Shown here: piece after piece, positions 41,962-50,033 of the stretch
How the letters are laid out: each line of letters starts with the position of its first letter
Position numbering within the stretch: position 1 is the stretch's first letter
Source of the DNA: CAYVOV01 sp964453525
Lineage (GTDB): Bacteria; Chloroflexota; Dehalococcoidia; Dehalococcoidales; UBA2162
Length of the DNA: 53,915 nucleotides
Direction of reading: 5' to 3'
Assembly (NCBI GenBank): GCA_964453525.1
Contig: CAYVOV010000025.1
Span: 1 to 53,915 of the forward strand
Program-made: the position numbers and the translations under genes
Notes under the pieces: generated by a model
The model's input: the letters and a program-made list of their open reading frames with translations, nothing else
Told to the model about the DNA's origin: nothing
Databases searched by the model: none

Positions 41962-43338
41962 TCATCTACCTCCGACCAGGCAGTTGTGGATTCTAATGTG
42001 AGGACTGCCGTTTGAGACGGGCAGGGGCATCTGTCCCCCCTTGCCACAGCCACCACCCTGGTTCATATCGAGGTCATTGCCTATCGCGTCAATGTTTTTC
42101 AGTGTGTTAAATACATTGCCGGTAAGCACTACAGGCCGGATTAGCTCCGCCACTTTGCCATCGCGAATCATATAGGCTTCACCGGCGGAGAAGGTGAACA
42201 TCTCCATACTCGTCGTACCACCGTACCAATTCTTGGCGTACACTCCCTCCCTGATATCACCGATTATATCCTCGAAGGAAGCGGTGCCCGGTTCGATAAA
42301 AGTGTTTGTCATCCGCACGATTGGAGGATGACGGTAGCTTATCGCCCGGGCATTACCGGTGGGTTTTTCTTTCATTCTGGCGGCGGTCTCCCGGGAATGC
42401 AGTCTGCCGACCAGCTTGCCTTCCCTGATAAGGTAGGTCTTTGTAGCCGGCACTCCTTCATCGTCATATTTAAAACTGCCCCTCAGTCCGGGAACAGCAG
42501 CCGAATCGATTATATTTAGCCCGGTACCGCCGAACTCCTTGCCCAGAGTCATAATCCGGCGTAACTGGTCATTCTCGTAAACAAAGTCGGCCTCGGAGAG
42601 ATGGCCGAAGGCTTCATGGACAAAGACCCCGGCAAGAACCGGGTCCAGTACCACGGTATACTCTCCGCCTTTTGCCTGCGGAGCGGTCAGCATTTCCACC
42701 GCCCGCTTCGCCGTCTGCTCCACCTGCTCGTTTATCCCTTCAATCGCCGAGAAATCTCCCCGGCTGCCCAGACTCAGACCTACCTGCTGCACATCATTGC
42801 CGTCAGAAGCGACTGCCGTCAGGCGCAGGGTTACGTCTTTCCTTTCCTGGTCGATATGGCTGCCTACCGAATTGAAAAACACCGTTCTCTTCCTCCCATC
42901 ACCGTAACTGATAGTTGAGGTCTGTATCCCGGGAGTAGCCCAGATAAGTTCGTTATACTCATCGAGCTGCCACTTTTTCTCATTCAGGGACATCGCCAGC
43001 GGGTCTTTACCCGTCTCGGCGGGAATAATAGCCACCACCGGCTCCAGCTCACCGAGGTCGATTTCTTCCCCACCGACAATGCGCGCCTGTGCGATTGCCG
43101 TTTCTATCCTTTTCGGCAATTCTTCGAAGCTGTTAAAGCTGACAAAACCCCAGCCGCCCTTGACCAGGGCCCTTACATTCCCGCCGACGGCGGTGCTTTT
43201 ATTGACCGCCTCCAGCGTCCTGCCCCGGTAAGTAATCTGGCTTGTCTGGTTCTCTTCAAGCCGGACTTCTATATAATCTGCACTGTATTTATTCAGCGTA
43301 CCGGCTGACTGGTTTCCGATTTCTTCAATACCTGCCAT
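41962..43338 (-). CDS. tldD: TldD catalytic subunit, zinc metalloprotease
   Basis: 458 residues. The active-site motif is HEAFGH (HExxxH) followed by LSEAD. Other TldD marks: SYGDGRKRTVFFNSVGSHI, LRGSFKYDDEGVPATKTYLIREGKLVGRLHSRETA and MTNTFIEPG. TldD/PmbA degrades flexible peptides through an internal cavity and matures some peptide natural products in other bacteria. First gene of the pair with pmbA. Confidence 0.95.
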   Translation of the reverse strand: MAGIEEIGNQSAGTLNKYSADYIEVRLEENQTSQITYRGRTLEAVNKSTAVGGNVRALVKGGWGFVSFNSFEELPKRIETAIAQARIVGGEEIDLGELEPVVAIIPAETGKDPLAMSLNEKKWQLDEYNELIWATPGIQTSTISYGDGRKRTVFFNSVGSHIDQERKDVTLRLTAVASDGNDVQQVGLSLGSRGDFSAIEGINEQVEQTAKRAVEMLTAPQAKGGEYTVVLDPVLAGVFVHEAFGHLSEADFVYENDQLRRIMTLGKEFGGTGLNIIDSAAVPGLRGSFKYDDEGVPATKTYLIREGKLVGRLHSRETAARMKEKPTGNARAISYRHPPIVRMTNTFIEPGTASFEDIIGDIREGVYAKNWYGGTTSMEMFTFSAGEAYMIRDGKVAELIRPVVLTGNVFNTLKNIDAIGNDLDMNQGGGCGKGGQMPLPVSNGSPHIRIHNCLVGGR

Positions 43339-43394
43339 AGGCGTTTATACTCCTAGGAAGTAAATTAAACTACTGCTACTCGACTAATTGCAGT

Positions 43395-43494
43395 GTCATT
43401 GCGAGCCCGCCTCTGGCGGGCGTGGCAATCTCTATATACGTATTGATATAGATTATCACGTCGTCCCGACAAAGTCGGGACTCCTCATAATGAC
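43395..43494. repeat. MITE-like palindromic element, copy 4
   Basis: Left part is identical to copy 3 for about 40 bp (GTCATTGCGAGCCCGCCTCT ...). Right end is TCATAATGAC, slightly degenerate, with a small GTCCCGAC/GTCGGGAC hairpin. Confidence 0.88.
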
Positions 43495-43555
43495 AGTTGT
43501 ATTAGAGATTGCTTCTTTATCCCCACCAATACCCCTCTATCTGATTATAACAAAA

Positions 43556-43590
43556 GAGGGGGCTTTGATTATACAGTTAAGCCCCCCTTT
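43556..43590 (-). terminator. Terminator after the fatty-acid oxidation operon
   Basis: Minus strand GGGGGGCTT pairs with AAGCCCCCT around a 13-nt loop and is followed by TTTTGTT. It lies 30 bp beyond the thiolase stop. Confidence 0.7.
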
Positions 43591-43618
43591 TATCACTGAA
43601 AATAGAGAAAGTCTATTA

Positions 43619-44902
43619 CTATCTCTCTATGACCATAGCCATTCCCTGTCCACCGCCGATGCAGAGGGTAGCCAGGCCCAGCTTATGACCTTTACGCTTC
43701 ATCTGATGGGCAAGAGTAACCAGAATGCGTGCTCCGGTGCAGCCGATTGGATGCCCGAGCGAGATGCCGCCACCAAGCACGTTTGTCTTGCTCATGTCTA
43801 TTTCCGGAAGCTCCCTGATTACACCAAGCGACTGCGAAGCAAAGGCTTCATTAAGCTCTATGCAGTCCATATCTTTCAGGGTTAGTCCGGTCTGTTTGAG
43901 CACTTTCTTTACCGCCGGGACGACACCCAGCCCCATATAGGCGGGGTCGACACCTCCAGAAGCATAAGCGCGGATTTTCGCCAGCGGGGTAAGCCCTAGT
44001 TCACTCGCCTTATCTGCCGACATTATCACCAGGGCAGCACCGGCATCCGTTATCGCCGAGGCATTACCGGCAGTGATACCGCCGTCCGGCTTAAAGGCGG
44101 GACGTAGCCTGCCCAGAGCCTCCATCGAGGTCTCCCTGGGATGCTCGTCAATCTCGAACATCTGCTTCTCTCTTTTTACCGTGATTTCCACCGGGATAAT
44201 CTCGTCTTTCAGCACCCCGGACTTTATCGCTGCCAGCGCCCGGTTATTACTCTCCAGGGCGAACTGGTCCTGTTCTTCCCGGGTAATGCCGTACTTCTCC
44301 ATAATATTCTCGGAGGTCATTCCCATGTGGTAGTCATAGAAAATTTCCCACAGGCCATCATAAACCATACCATCAACAAGCTTGACATCGAACATTCTGG
44401 CGCCCCATCTGACCGAGGGTGCATAGTAGGGAACGGAACTCATATTTTCGGTACCGCCGGCAATGATTACCTCGGCATCACCGGCCTTTATTGCCTGGGC
44501 GGCAAGGGCAACCGCTTTCATACCGGAGGCGCAGACCTTGTTGACAGTAAAAGCGTTTATCTCTTTGGGGATACCGGCATAGATTGACGCCTGCCGGGCA
44601 ACATTCTGTCCCTGACCTCCTTGGATAACATTGCCCATAATGACTTCATCAACGGTAACTTCCTTCAGAGAAGCGTCATCCCAATCAGCGTATTGTTTCT
44701 CCAGGTCAATAGCACCCTGGTCTTTGAGTGATTCAGGTCCGCAGCTCAGTAACTCGGCATCCACCTTCGGTTTCAATCCGGCCTGTTTCATGGCGCCTTT
44801 AATGGTAATACTGCCCAGCTTCACCGCAGAGACGTCCTGCAGAGAACCACCATAATTACCTATCGCCGTTCTGGCGCCACTGACGATTACAGCATCTTTC
44901 AT
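43619..44902 (-). CDS. Acetyl-CoA acetyltransferase (thiolase)
   Basis: 427 residues from the ATG at 44902, which has AAAGGAGC upstream. Catalytic Cys in VNKVCASGMKA, IELNEAFASQS, and GHPIGCTGAR plus CIGGGQGMAMVIE at the end give the full thiolase active site. It either cleaves 3-ketoacyl-CoA or condenses acetyl-CoA. About 30 residues near 65-95 (ESLKDQGAIDLEKQYADWDDASL) form an insertion compared with the usual ~390-residue enzyme. Third gene of the echA-hbd-thl run. Confidence 0.94.
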   Translation of the reverse strand: MKDAVIVSGARTAIGNYGGSLQDVSAVKLGSITIKGAMKQAGLKPKVDAELLSCGPESLKDQGAIDLEKQYADWDDASLKEVTVDEVIMGNVIQGGQGQNVARQASIYAGIPKEINAFTVNKVCASGMKAVALAAQAIKAGDAEVIIAGGTENMSSVPYYAPSVRWGARMFDVKLVDGMVYDGLWEIFYDYHMGMTSENIMEKYGITREEQDQFALESNNRALAAIKSGVLKDEIIPVEITVKREKQMFEIDEHPRETSMEALGRLRPAFKPDGGITAGNASAITDAGAALVIMSADKASELGLTPLAKIRAYASGGVDPAYMGLGVVPAVKKVLKQTGLTLKDMDCIELNEAFASQSLGVIRELPEIDMSKTNVLGGGISLGHPIGCTGARILVTLAHQMKRKGHKLGLATLCIGGGQGMAMVIER

Positions 44903-44933
44903 AAAATATCGCTCCTTTATCAATACTTACCTA

Positions 44934-45791
44934 TTATTTATTATAATCGTAGAATCCCTTCTTTGTCTTCTGTCCCAGCCAGCCGGCAGTAACCATTCTT
45001 CTCAGCAGGTTGGGAGCAATATAGCGGTGCTCCTGCAGTGTTGCGTAAATACCGTCGGCCATATTGAGAACAATATCATTGCCGATAAGGTCGGCTAGCT
45101 CAAGAGGCCCCATCGGGTGGTTCAAGCCAAGTTTACAGGCGGCGTCAATATCTTCTTTAGTGGCGACCCCGTTCTCCAGCAGATACATAGCATTGAGCAT
45201 GAATCCTACTGCCAGGCGGTTGACAATGAAACCCGGAGTATCAGGCAGGACTACCGGGGTCTTGCCTACAGACTCAATGAATCCCTTACAGATTTCAACG
45301 GTCTCATCGCTGACAGTAATTGGCTTTACAATTTCGACAAGTTTCATTGCCGAGGCAGGGTTGAAGAAATGCAGTCCGAGCACCTTATCCGGGCGCTTGG
45401 TCACAATTGCCATTTCAACAAGCGGCAAGACCGAGGTATTGCTGGCAATAATGGCACCGTCCTTGCATATGCCGTCAAGCTCAGTAAACGCCTGTTTCTT
45501 TACCTCCAATTCTTCAACGGCTACCTCTATCACGAGGTCACAGTCACTGAAGTCCTTTACGTTTGCCGTACCCTTGATTCGACTCATCGCCGCATCTTTG
45601 TCTTCCTGAGACATCCTGCCCCTCTCAACGCTCCTCCCCATGGCGGCATCAATCGTTCCAACTGCTTTGGTTGCGCGTTCCTCGCTCCTCGAGGAACCAA
45701 TTACCTCATAGCCTGCCTGAGCACACACCTGGGTGATACCACGCCCCATTGCTCCGGTAAAGCCGAGTATACCAACCTTCTTTATTTCCAT
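44934..45791 (-). CDS. hbd: 3-hydroxyacyl-CoA (3-hydroxybutyryl-CoA) dehydrogenase
   Basis: 285 residues, typical length. NAD-binding VGILGFTGAMGRGITQVCAQAG at the N-terminus (the usual GxGxMG is here GFTGAMG), DLVIEVAVEE, ASNTSVLPLVEMA, GLHFFNPASAMKLVEI with the catalytic His, and NHPMGPLELADLIG. It oxidises 3-hydroxyacyl-CoA or works in reverse in butyrate-type pathways. RBS AAAGGAG. Confidence 0.95.
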   Translation of the reverse strand: MEIKKVGILGFTGAMGRGITQVCAQAGYEVIGSSRSEERATKAVGTIDAAMGRSVERGRMSQEDKDAAMSRIKGTANVKDFSDCDLVIEVAVEELEVKKQAFTELDGICKDGAIIASNTSVLPLVEMAIVTKRPDKVLGLHFFNPASAMKLVEIVKPITVSDETVEICKGFIESVGKTPVVLPDTPGFIVNRLAVGFMLNAMYLLENGVATKEDIDAACKLGLNHPMGPLELADLIGNDIVLNMADGIYATLQEHRYIAPNLLRRMVTAGWLGQKTKKGFYDYNK

Positions 45792-45818
45792 ACTGTCTCC
45801 TTTCCTCGATATTTTTTA

Positions 45819-46583
45819 CTATTTTGCCTTGAAATCCGGCTTCCTTTTCTCGTTAAACGCAGAAATTCCTTCTTTACCATCTTCGGTTTCCATGAGATGG
45901 GTGAAAAAAGAACCCTCCAGTCGCAAGCCGTCCTCAAGAGGCATATTATAACCCCTTATCATCGCCTCTTTTGCCGCCCTGACTCCGAGAGGCCCAGCCT
46001 GGCAAATAGTATTAGCCCATTCTCTGGCTGTAGACATGAGTTCTTCCTGTGGAACCACCTTGTTTACCAGACCGATGCGGTACGCTTCCTGGGCATCTAC
46101 AGGTTTTCCCATAAGCAATATCTCGGCCGCCTTGGCCCACGGTATAAGCCGGGGCAATCTCTGAGTGCCTCCCCATCCTGGTAACAAACCAAGAGTAACC
46201 TCAGGCGTACCGAGGCGAGCATTCTCAGAGGCTATCCTGATATCACAGGCCAGTGCCACCTCTAACCCTCCACCAAGTGCTACGCCGTTAATAGCTGCAA
46301 TAAGCGGTTTCCATAAATCAAGTCCGTACTTCGGAGCGGCCGGCCACAACCACTGGTCATGCTCTTTCATATATGGTAAGGTGCTATTTATATCAGCACC
46401 AGCGCAGAAAGCCTTTTCACCGGCTCCGGTTATGATACCTACCCAGAGTTCGGGGTCGTCGCGGAAATCTACCATCGCCTCATTCAACTCCTGCCAGGTT
46501 TCAACGTCTACCGCATTGAATGCTTTTGGACGGTTAATTGTAAAAACAGCAATCCTGCCTTCTTTCACATAGTCAACGGTCAT
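45819..46583 (-). CDS. Enoyl-CoA hydratase/isomerase family protein
   Basis: 254 residues of the crotonase fold: GEKAFCAGADI, AAINGVALGGGLEVALACDIRIASENARLGTPEVTLGLLPGWGGTQRL with the two oxyanion-hole regions and the catalytic Glu positions. First gene of the operon with hbd and thl, spaced 27 and 31 bp. Supplies 3-hydroxyacyl-CoA to the next enzyme. Confidence 0.94.
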   Translation of the reverse strand: MTVDYVKEGRIAVFTINRPKAFNAVDVETWQELNEAMVDFRDDPELWVGIITGAGEKAFCAGADINSTLPYMKEHDQWLWPAAPKYGLDLWKPLIAAINGVALGGGLEVALACDIRIASENARLGTPEVTLGLLPGWGGTQRLPRLIPWAKAAEILLMGKPVDAQEAYRIGLVNKVVPQEELMSTAREWANTICQAGPLGVRAAKEAMIRGYNMPLEDGLRLEGSFFTHLMETEDGKEGISAFNEKRKPDFKAK

Positions 46584-46637
46584 AATGAGGCTCCTTTGAC
46601 AGTATTTAAGGAACTGCTGAAAGGGGATTTCGTGCCG

Positions 46638-46666
46638 ATTTTAACAAAGCGTAATTTTGGTGTCAA
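46638..46666 (-). promoter_or_regulatory. Promoter for the enoyl-CoA hydratase operon
   Basis: Minus strand TTGACA (46666-46661), 17 bp, TAAAAT (46643-46638). Confidence 0.75.
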
Positions 46667-46683
46667 GCTATTACTCTTGGATT

Positions 46684-46941
46684 TCAGCCTGTTAGCCAGG
46701 AGACGAACCCCCAGATTAGCATCAGCAGTCCGACGGCAATGGCAATCCAGCCGCCTATCTTCAGCGCCCCGAACTGAGGCCGCGGCGGCCAGCGGTCCAC
46801 GAATTCTCTTGCATCAGGTCGGGTGGAGAGAGCATCATAATAGGTCTTTTCCTCCTTTTTCCCCCATATGATTGCGGCGATTCCGAGAAGGATAAATATA
46901 CCTCCCATCACCATTAGCACAACACTGTCAGCCTGAGGCAT
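46684..46941 (-). CDS. Small two-helix membrane protein, unknown function
   Basis: 85 residues: a membrane segment (VVLMVMGGIFILLGIAAIIWG), a charged loop with RPDAREFVDRWPPRPQFGALK, and a second segment (IGGWIAIAVGLLMLIWGFVSWL). No family recognised. It lies between rplL and the fatty-acid oxidation operon, where rpoB is often found in other bacteria. Confidence 0.75.
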   Translation of the reverse strand: MPQADSVVLMVMGGIFILLGIAAIIWGKKEEKTYYDALSTRPDAREFVDRWPPRPQFGALKIGGWIAIAVGLLMLIWGFVSWLTG

Positions 46942-47004
46942 TTCTAACCCCTGATACAGGATATTATCTTGTCACAATATACAGCCTATCGGCGCTATTT
47001 TCAA

Positions 47005-47658
47005 CTAGGTGATATCGGCAGTAGCTCCGGCCTCCTCCAGCTTGGCTTTGGCGGCTGCCGCATCATCTTTATTGACCCCTTCTTTCACTACCTGCGGAGC
47101 ACCCTCCACAAGGTCCTTCGACTCTTTAAGCCCTAATGAGGTCAGCTCACGTACCGCCCTGATTACGCTAATCTTGTTCTCACCGATTGTCTTCAGGGTT
47201 ACTGTGAACTCAGTCTTCTCTTCTGCTTCTTCGGCAGGTCCGGCCGCAGCCGCCGGAGCACCGGGTGCCGCCGCCATCACCGGAGCCGCGGCAGTAACAC
47301 CGAACTCGGTCTCAAGGGCTTTAACAAGTTCCGATAGCTCAAGCACGGTCATGTTCTTAATCGTCTCCATGATATCTTCGGTGGACACTGCTCCTGCCGT
47401 GCTCTTTGCCTTTTTGGCTGCTGGTTTCGCTTTTGCGGCAGCTTCTTTCTTGGGTTCCTCCGCTACCTCTTCGGCCTTGGGCTTTTCAGCTTTGACTTCT
47501 TCGGCCTTGGGTTCTTCGGCTGCTGGCTGTTGTTCTTCAGCCTTGGGCTCTTCAGCCGCAGGCTCTTCGGCCTTCGGTTCTTCGGCTGCTGGCTGTTGTT
47601 CTTCAGCCTCAGCAGCTTCCGTGCTGGCTTCCTGTTTTGTGGTCTCTTCGTTAGCCAT
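47005..47658 (-). CDS. rplL: Ribosomal protein L7/L12 with a long N-terminal extension
   Basis: 217 residues from the ATG at 47658 (GGAGGG upstream; the open frame continues to 47706). L7/L12 proper begins at about 93: TEDIMETIKNMTVLELSELVKALETEFGV, a flexible Ala-rich hinge, then EKTEFTVTLKTIGENKISVIRAVRELTSLGLKESKDLVE and the usual C-terminal domain. Before it lie roughly 90 residues of imperfect repeats (PAAEEPKAEE type), first acidic and then turning Lys/Ala-rich. The family is normally 120-130 residues. The start overlaps the end of rplJ by 8 bp. Confidence 0.93.
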   Translation of the reverse strand: MANEETTKQEASTEAAEAEEQQPAAEEPKAEEPAAEEPKAEEQQPAAEEPKAEEVKAEKPKAEEVAEEPKKEAAAKAKPAAKKAKSTAGAVSTEDIMETIKNMTVLELSELVKALETEFGVTAAAPVMAAAPGAPAAAAGPAEEAEEKTEFTVTLKTIGENKISVIRAVRELTSLGLKESKDLVEGAPQVVKEGVNKDDAAAAKAKLEEAGATADIT

Positions 47659-48190
47659 TACTCTCTTCTCCCTCCAGTTTTTGAATTTGAGCTTGTAATA
47701 CTCCAACCATCCCTCTAATCGGGCTGTTGAGACAATTAACCAATGCTGATATCGGGCTCTTCATCTGACCTATCGCCCTGGCAATCATTATCTCCCTTGA
47801 CGGTAATGTGGAAAGGGTGATTACTTCCGCCGGGGTAAGCACTTTATCGCCGGTAAAGCCGCCCTTAATGCCCAGTTCTATCTTTGTCTCATCTATCCAG
47901 GCAGCCAATATCCTTGCCGGCTCTGTTAAATCGTCGTAGCCGAAGGCAATAGCTATCGGACCTTCCAGGTAACTCAGCAATTCATCCTTACCGGCTCTCT
48001 CGGCAGCAAACCGGGCAAGCGTGTTCTTTACCACTTTATATTCGCCGCCCGCACTCTGAATTCTACGCCGCAGAGCAGTTATTTCGGACGTGGTCAGGCC
48101 CCGGTAGTCAGTCAGAATACCGATACTGCTTTTTAAAAAGGTCTCCTCCAGACTATCAATAGTCTGCGCTTTCTTCTCTCTGCTGGGCAT
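47651..48190 (-). CDS. rplJ: Ribosomal protein L10
   Basis: 179 residues, normal length. It anchors L7/L12 dimers on the stalk of the 50S subunit. TDYRGLTTSEITALRRRIQSAGGEYKVVKNTLARFAAE is the conserved rRNA-binding part; the C-terminal helix (SPISALVNCLNSPIRGMVGVLQAQIQKLE) is the L12-binding region. RBS AAGGAG. An attenuator-like leader lies upstream. Confidence 0.97.
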   Translation of the reverse strand: MPSREKKAQTIDSLEETFLKSSIGILTDYRGLTTSEITALRRRIQSAGGEYKVVKNTLARFAAERAGKDELLSYLEGPIAIAFGYDDLTEPARILAAWIDETKIELGIKGGFTGDKVLTPAEVITLSTLPSREIMIARAIGQMKSPISALVNCLNSPIRGMVGVLQAQIQKLEGEESNG

Positions 48191-48236
48191 TTTTCAACTC
48201 CTTATTACCGATAACGTATCTTATTCTAAAAAAGAA

Positions 48237-48262
48237 GTCCCTGTGCCGGTTTGCACAAGGAC
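48237..48262 (-). terminator. Attenuator-like terminator in the rplJL leader
   Basis: Minus strand GTCCTTGTGC (48262-48253) pairs with GCACAGGGAC (48246-48237; one G-T pair), then TTCTTTTTT. It lies between the -10 box and rplJ, so it should regulate the operon and not end one. Confidence 0.7.
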
Positions 48263-48288
48263 CAATCTCCAGATTTCCTTTTCACTCC

Positions 48289-48294
48289 ATTATA
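48289..48294 (-). promoter_or_regulatory. -10 box of a promoter for rplJL
   Basis: Consensus TATAAT on the minus strand, about 100 bp before rplJ. The -35 region is weak (TGGATT/CTGGAT), so activity is inferred mainly from the -10 box and the leader behind it. Confidence 0.5.
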
Positions 48295-48400
48295 GTATGA
48301 AGTGCGATTAATCCAGCGGTTTAATCCTCGGCAGGCACGTATATTAAGCTTAAAAAAGCACCTACTGTCTCAGGACAGAGCCATGACTTGGATTATCCAA

Positions 48401-48814
48401 TCAGGCTTTTATGAATTCGTACGCAATCTTGCCACCGGGTAACTCTACCGGGACTATCTTTATCCCCATCCCCGGTTTAATATCACTCTCCTCGATATCT
48501 TTACTCAGACGGCCGAAAACTTTCAGACCATCGTCAAATTCACCTATTCCAAGGGTATACGGGGCTTCATCTTCAAAACCGGACGGCCCGTAATGTACTA
48601 CTGTATAGGTAACCAGCTTGCCGTCATTCTTAATCTCAAACCATTCCACCTCACTATCCAGGCAACTCGGGCAGTCCATCTTCGGCGGGAAGTAGCTCGT
48701 CCCGCACTTCTTGCATCTGGTGGTCATCACCTTGCCCTGCTCCAGATAGTTTATGAAATCCTCGGTCTTCGATTCGGCTGTAAAGCTTACCGTCCCAAAA
48801 TTCTCAAAACCCAT
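48401..48814 (-). CDS. DUF35 zinc-ribbon/OB-fold acyl-CoA-associated protein
   Basis: 137 residues. An N-terminal helix, then a four-cysteine rubredoxin-like zinc ribbon (TRCKKCGTSYFPPKMDCPSC) and an OB fold (GKLVTYTVVHYGPSGFEDEAPYTLGIGEFDDGLKVFGRL). In characterised cases DUF35 proteins bind thiolase-like enzymes and channel acyl-CoA. The thiolase gene is 4 bp upstream. GAGGAG site before the ATG. Confidence 0.92.
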   Translation of the reverse strand: MGFENFGTVSFTAESKTEDFINYLEQGKVMTTRCKKCGTSYFPPKMDCPSCLDSEVEWFEIKNDGKLVTYTVVHYGPSGFEDEAPYTLGIGEFDDGLKVFGRLSKDIEESDIKPGMGIKIVPVELPGGKIAYEFIKA

Positions 48815-48818
48815 GCAT

Positions 48819-49970
48819 CTATCTCCTCAGAATAATCACGTTGCCATACTGCCCGACGCCACCGATATTATGGACCAGGCCTACCTCGGCATCTTTCACC
48901 TGAGCTTCAGTAGCTTCTCTCCGAAGCTGCCTGACGATGGTCCTGACCTGTGAGCCGCCGGTAGCACCGATTGGATGCCCCTTTGACAGCAGCCCGCCGT
49001 CGACATTCACCGGTATCTTCCCGTCTGCATAGGTCTGCTTTTCCTTGACGAGTCTGACTCCTTCGCCGGGTTTGGCAAAACCCAGGTCTTCATAAGCCAG
49101 AATCTCGGATATGGTGAAGCAATCGTGTACTTCAGCGACATCGATATCATCCGGACCCATACCGGCCATTTCATAAGCCTGTCTGGCAGCATCCTGAGCA
49201 CAGCTCAAGCCGGTAACCAGTCTCCTGCCGGACATTGTCATTGTATCCGTGGCTGCACCCAGACCGGCAATCCATATCGGGTCTTTACAGACATTTTTAG
49301 CCACGTCGGCGCTGGCGACTATTATGCAAGAAGAGCCGTCAGCGTTGGCGCAGGCGTCATACAGCTTCAGCGGTGTAGCTATCATTGCCGAAGTCATCAC
49401 ATCTTCGAGAGTAAGCTCCTTACGGTAAGTAGCCTTGGGATTTTTTGAACCGTAGCTGGCATTTTTAACCCGCACCAGAGCCAACTGTTCCTCGGTGGTA
49501 CCATATTCTGCCATGTGGGCTTGAGCGAACATTGCGTAGCCTGAAGGCATTGTTATACCGAAGGGTGATTCCCACATAATTTCGGCGCCTCGGCCCATCC
49601 TCTCGGCTGCTTCACGGGAGGATAGCTCAGACATCTTCTGAAAGCCGATAACCGCCACCACCTTATGCAGACCGGACTTGATTAAAGACCAGGCTATCCT
49701 CAGTCCGGTAGTGCTTGAAGAGCAGACACTCTCGACATAAAAAGCCGGCTTTGGTGTCAGCTCCAGGTATTCCGATATCAGGCCTGAAGGTGAGCGCTGC
49801 TTGTCATATTCCGGTGCCGAACAGGTAATAGAAGCGTCTATATCTTTATTCGTTAAGTCGAGTCCCTCAATCGCCTCTTTATAGGCGTCAAAACAGAGTT
49901 CCTTTATGGATACCCCGCACTTACGGGCGAAAACACTCTGCCCTACTCCCACAATGGCAACATCATCCAT
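48819..49970 (-). CDS. Thiolase-like acyl-CoA acyltransferase (SCP-x type)
   Basis: 383 residues of the thiolase superfamily: VAIVGVGQSVFARKCGVSIKELCFDAYKEAI, YVESVCSSSTTGLRIAWSLI with the nucleophile Cys, DVAEVHDCFTISEI, and KGHPIGATGGSQV. The last motif has Ala where classical thiolases have the second catalytic Cys (GHPIGCTG), as in SCP-x-like and archaeal HMG-CoA-pathway thiolases. With the DUF35 gene it forms a two-gene unit between rplA and rplJ. RBS GAGGAGG. Confidence 0.92.
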   Translation of the reverse strand: MDDVAIVGVGQSVFARKCGVSIKELCFDAYKEAIEGLDLTNKDIDASITCSAPEYDKQRSPSGLISEYLELTPKPAFYVESVCSSSTTGLRIAWSLIKSGLHKVVAVIGFQKMSELSSREAAERMGRGAEIMWESPFGITMPSGYAMFAQAHMAEYGTTEEQLALVRVKNASYGSKNPKATYRKELTLEDVMTSAMIATPLKLYDACANADGSSCIIVASADVAKNVCKDPIWIAGLGAATDTMTMSGRRLVTGLSCAQDAARQAYEMAGMGPDDIDVAEVHDCFTISEILAYEDLGFAKPGEGVRLVKEKQTYADGKIPVNVDGGLLSKGHPIGATGGSQVRTIVRQLRREATEAQVKDAEVGLVHNIGGVGQYGNVIILRR

Positions 49971-50033
49971 AAAGAAACCTCCTCTAGAATTTAACCCTAT
50001 AATATGCTTACCCGGTGCCTGTAATTACAGGCG

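Noticed and set aside
43388..43885. 165-codon plus-strand frame
   Set aside because: Starts in MITE copy 4 and continues antisense to the thiolase gene.
47009..47698. 229-codon plus-strand frame
   Set aside because: Antisense to rplL; its Ser/Ala-rich composition simply mirrors the Glu/Ala repeats.
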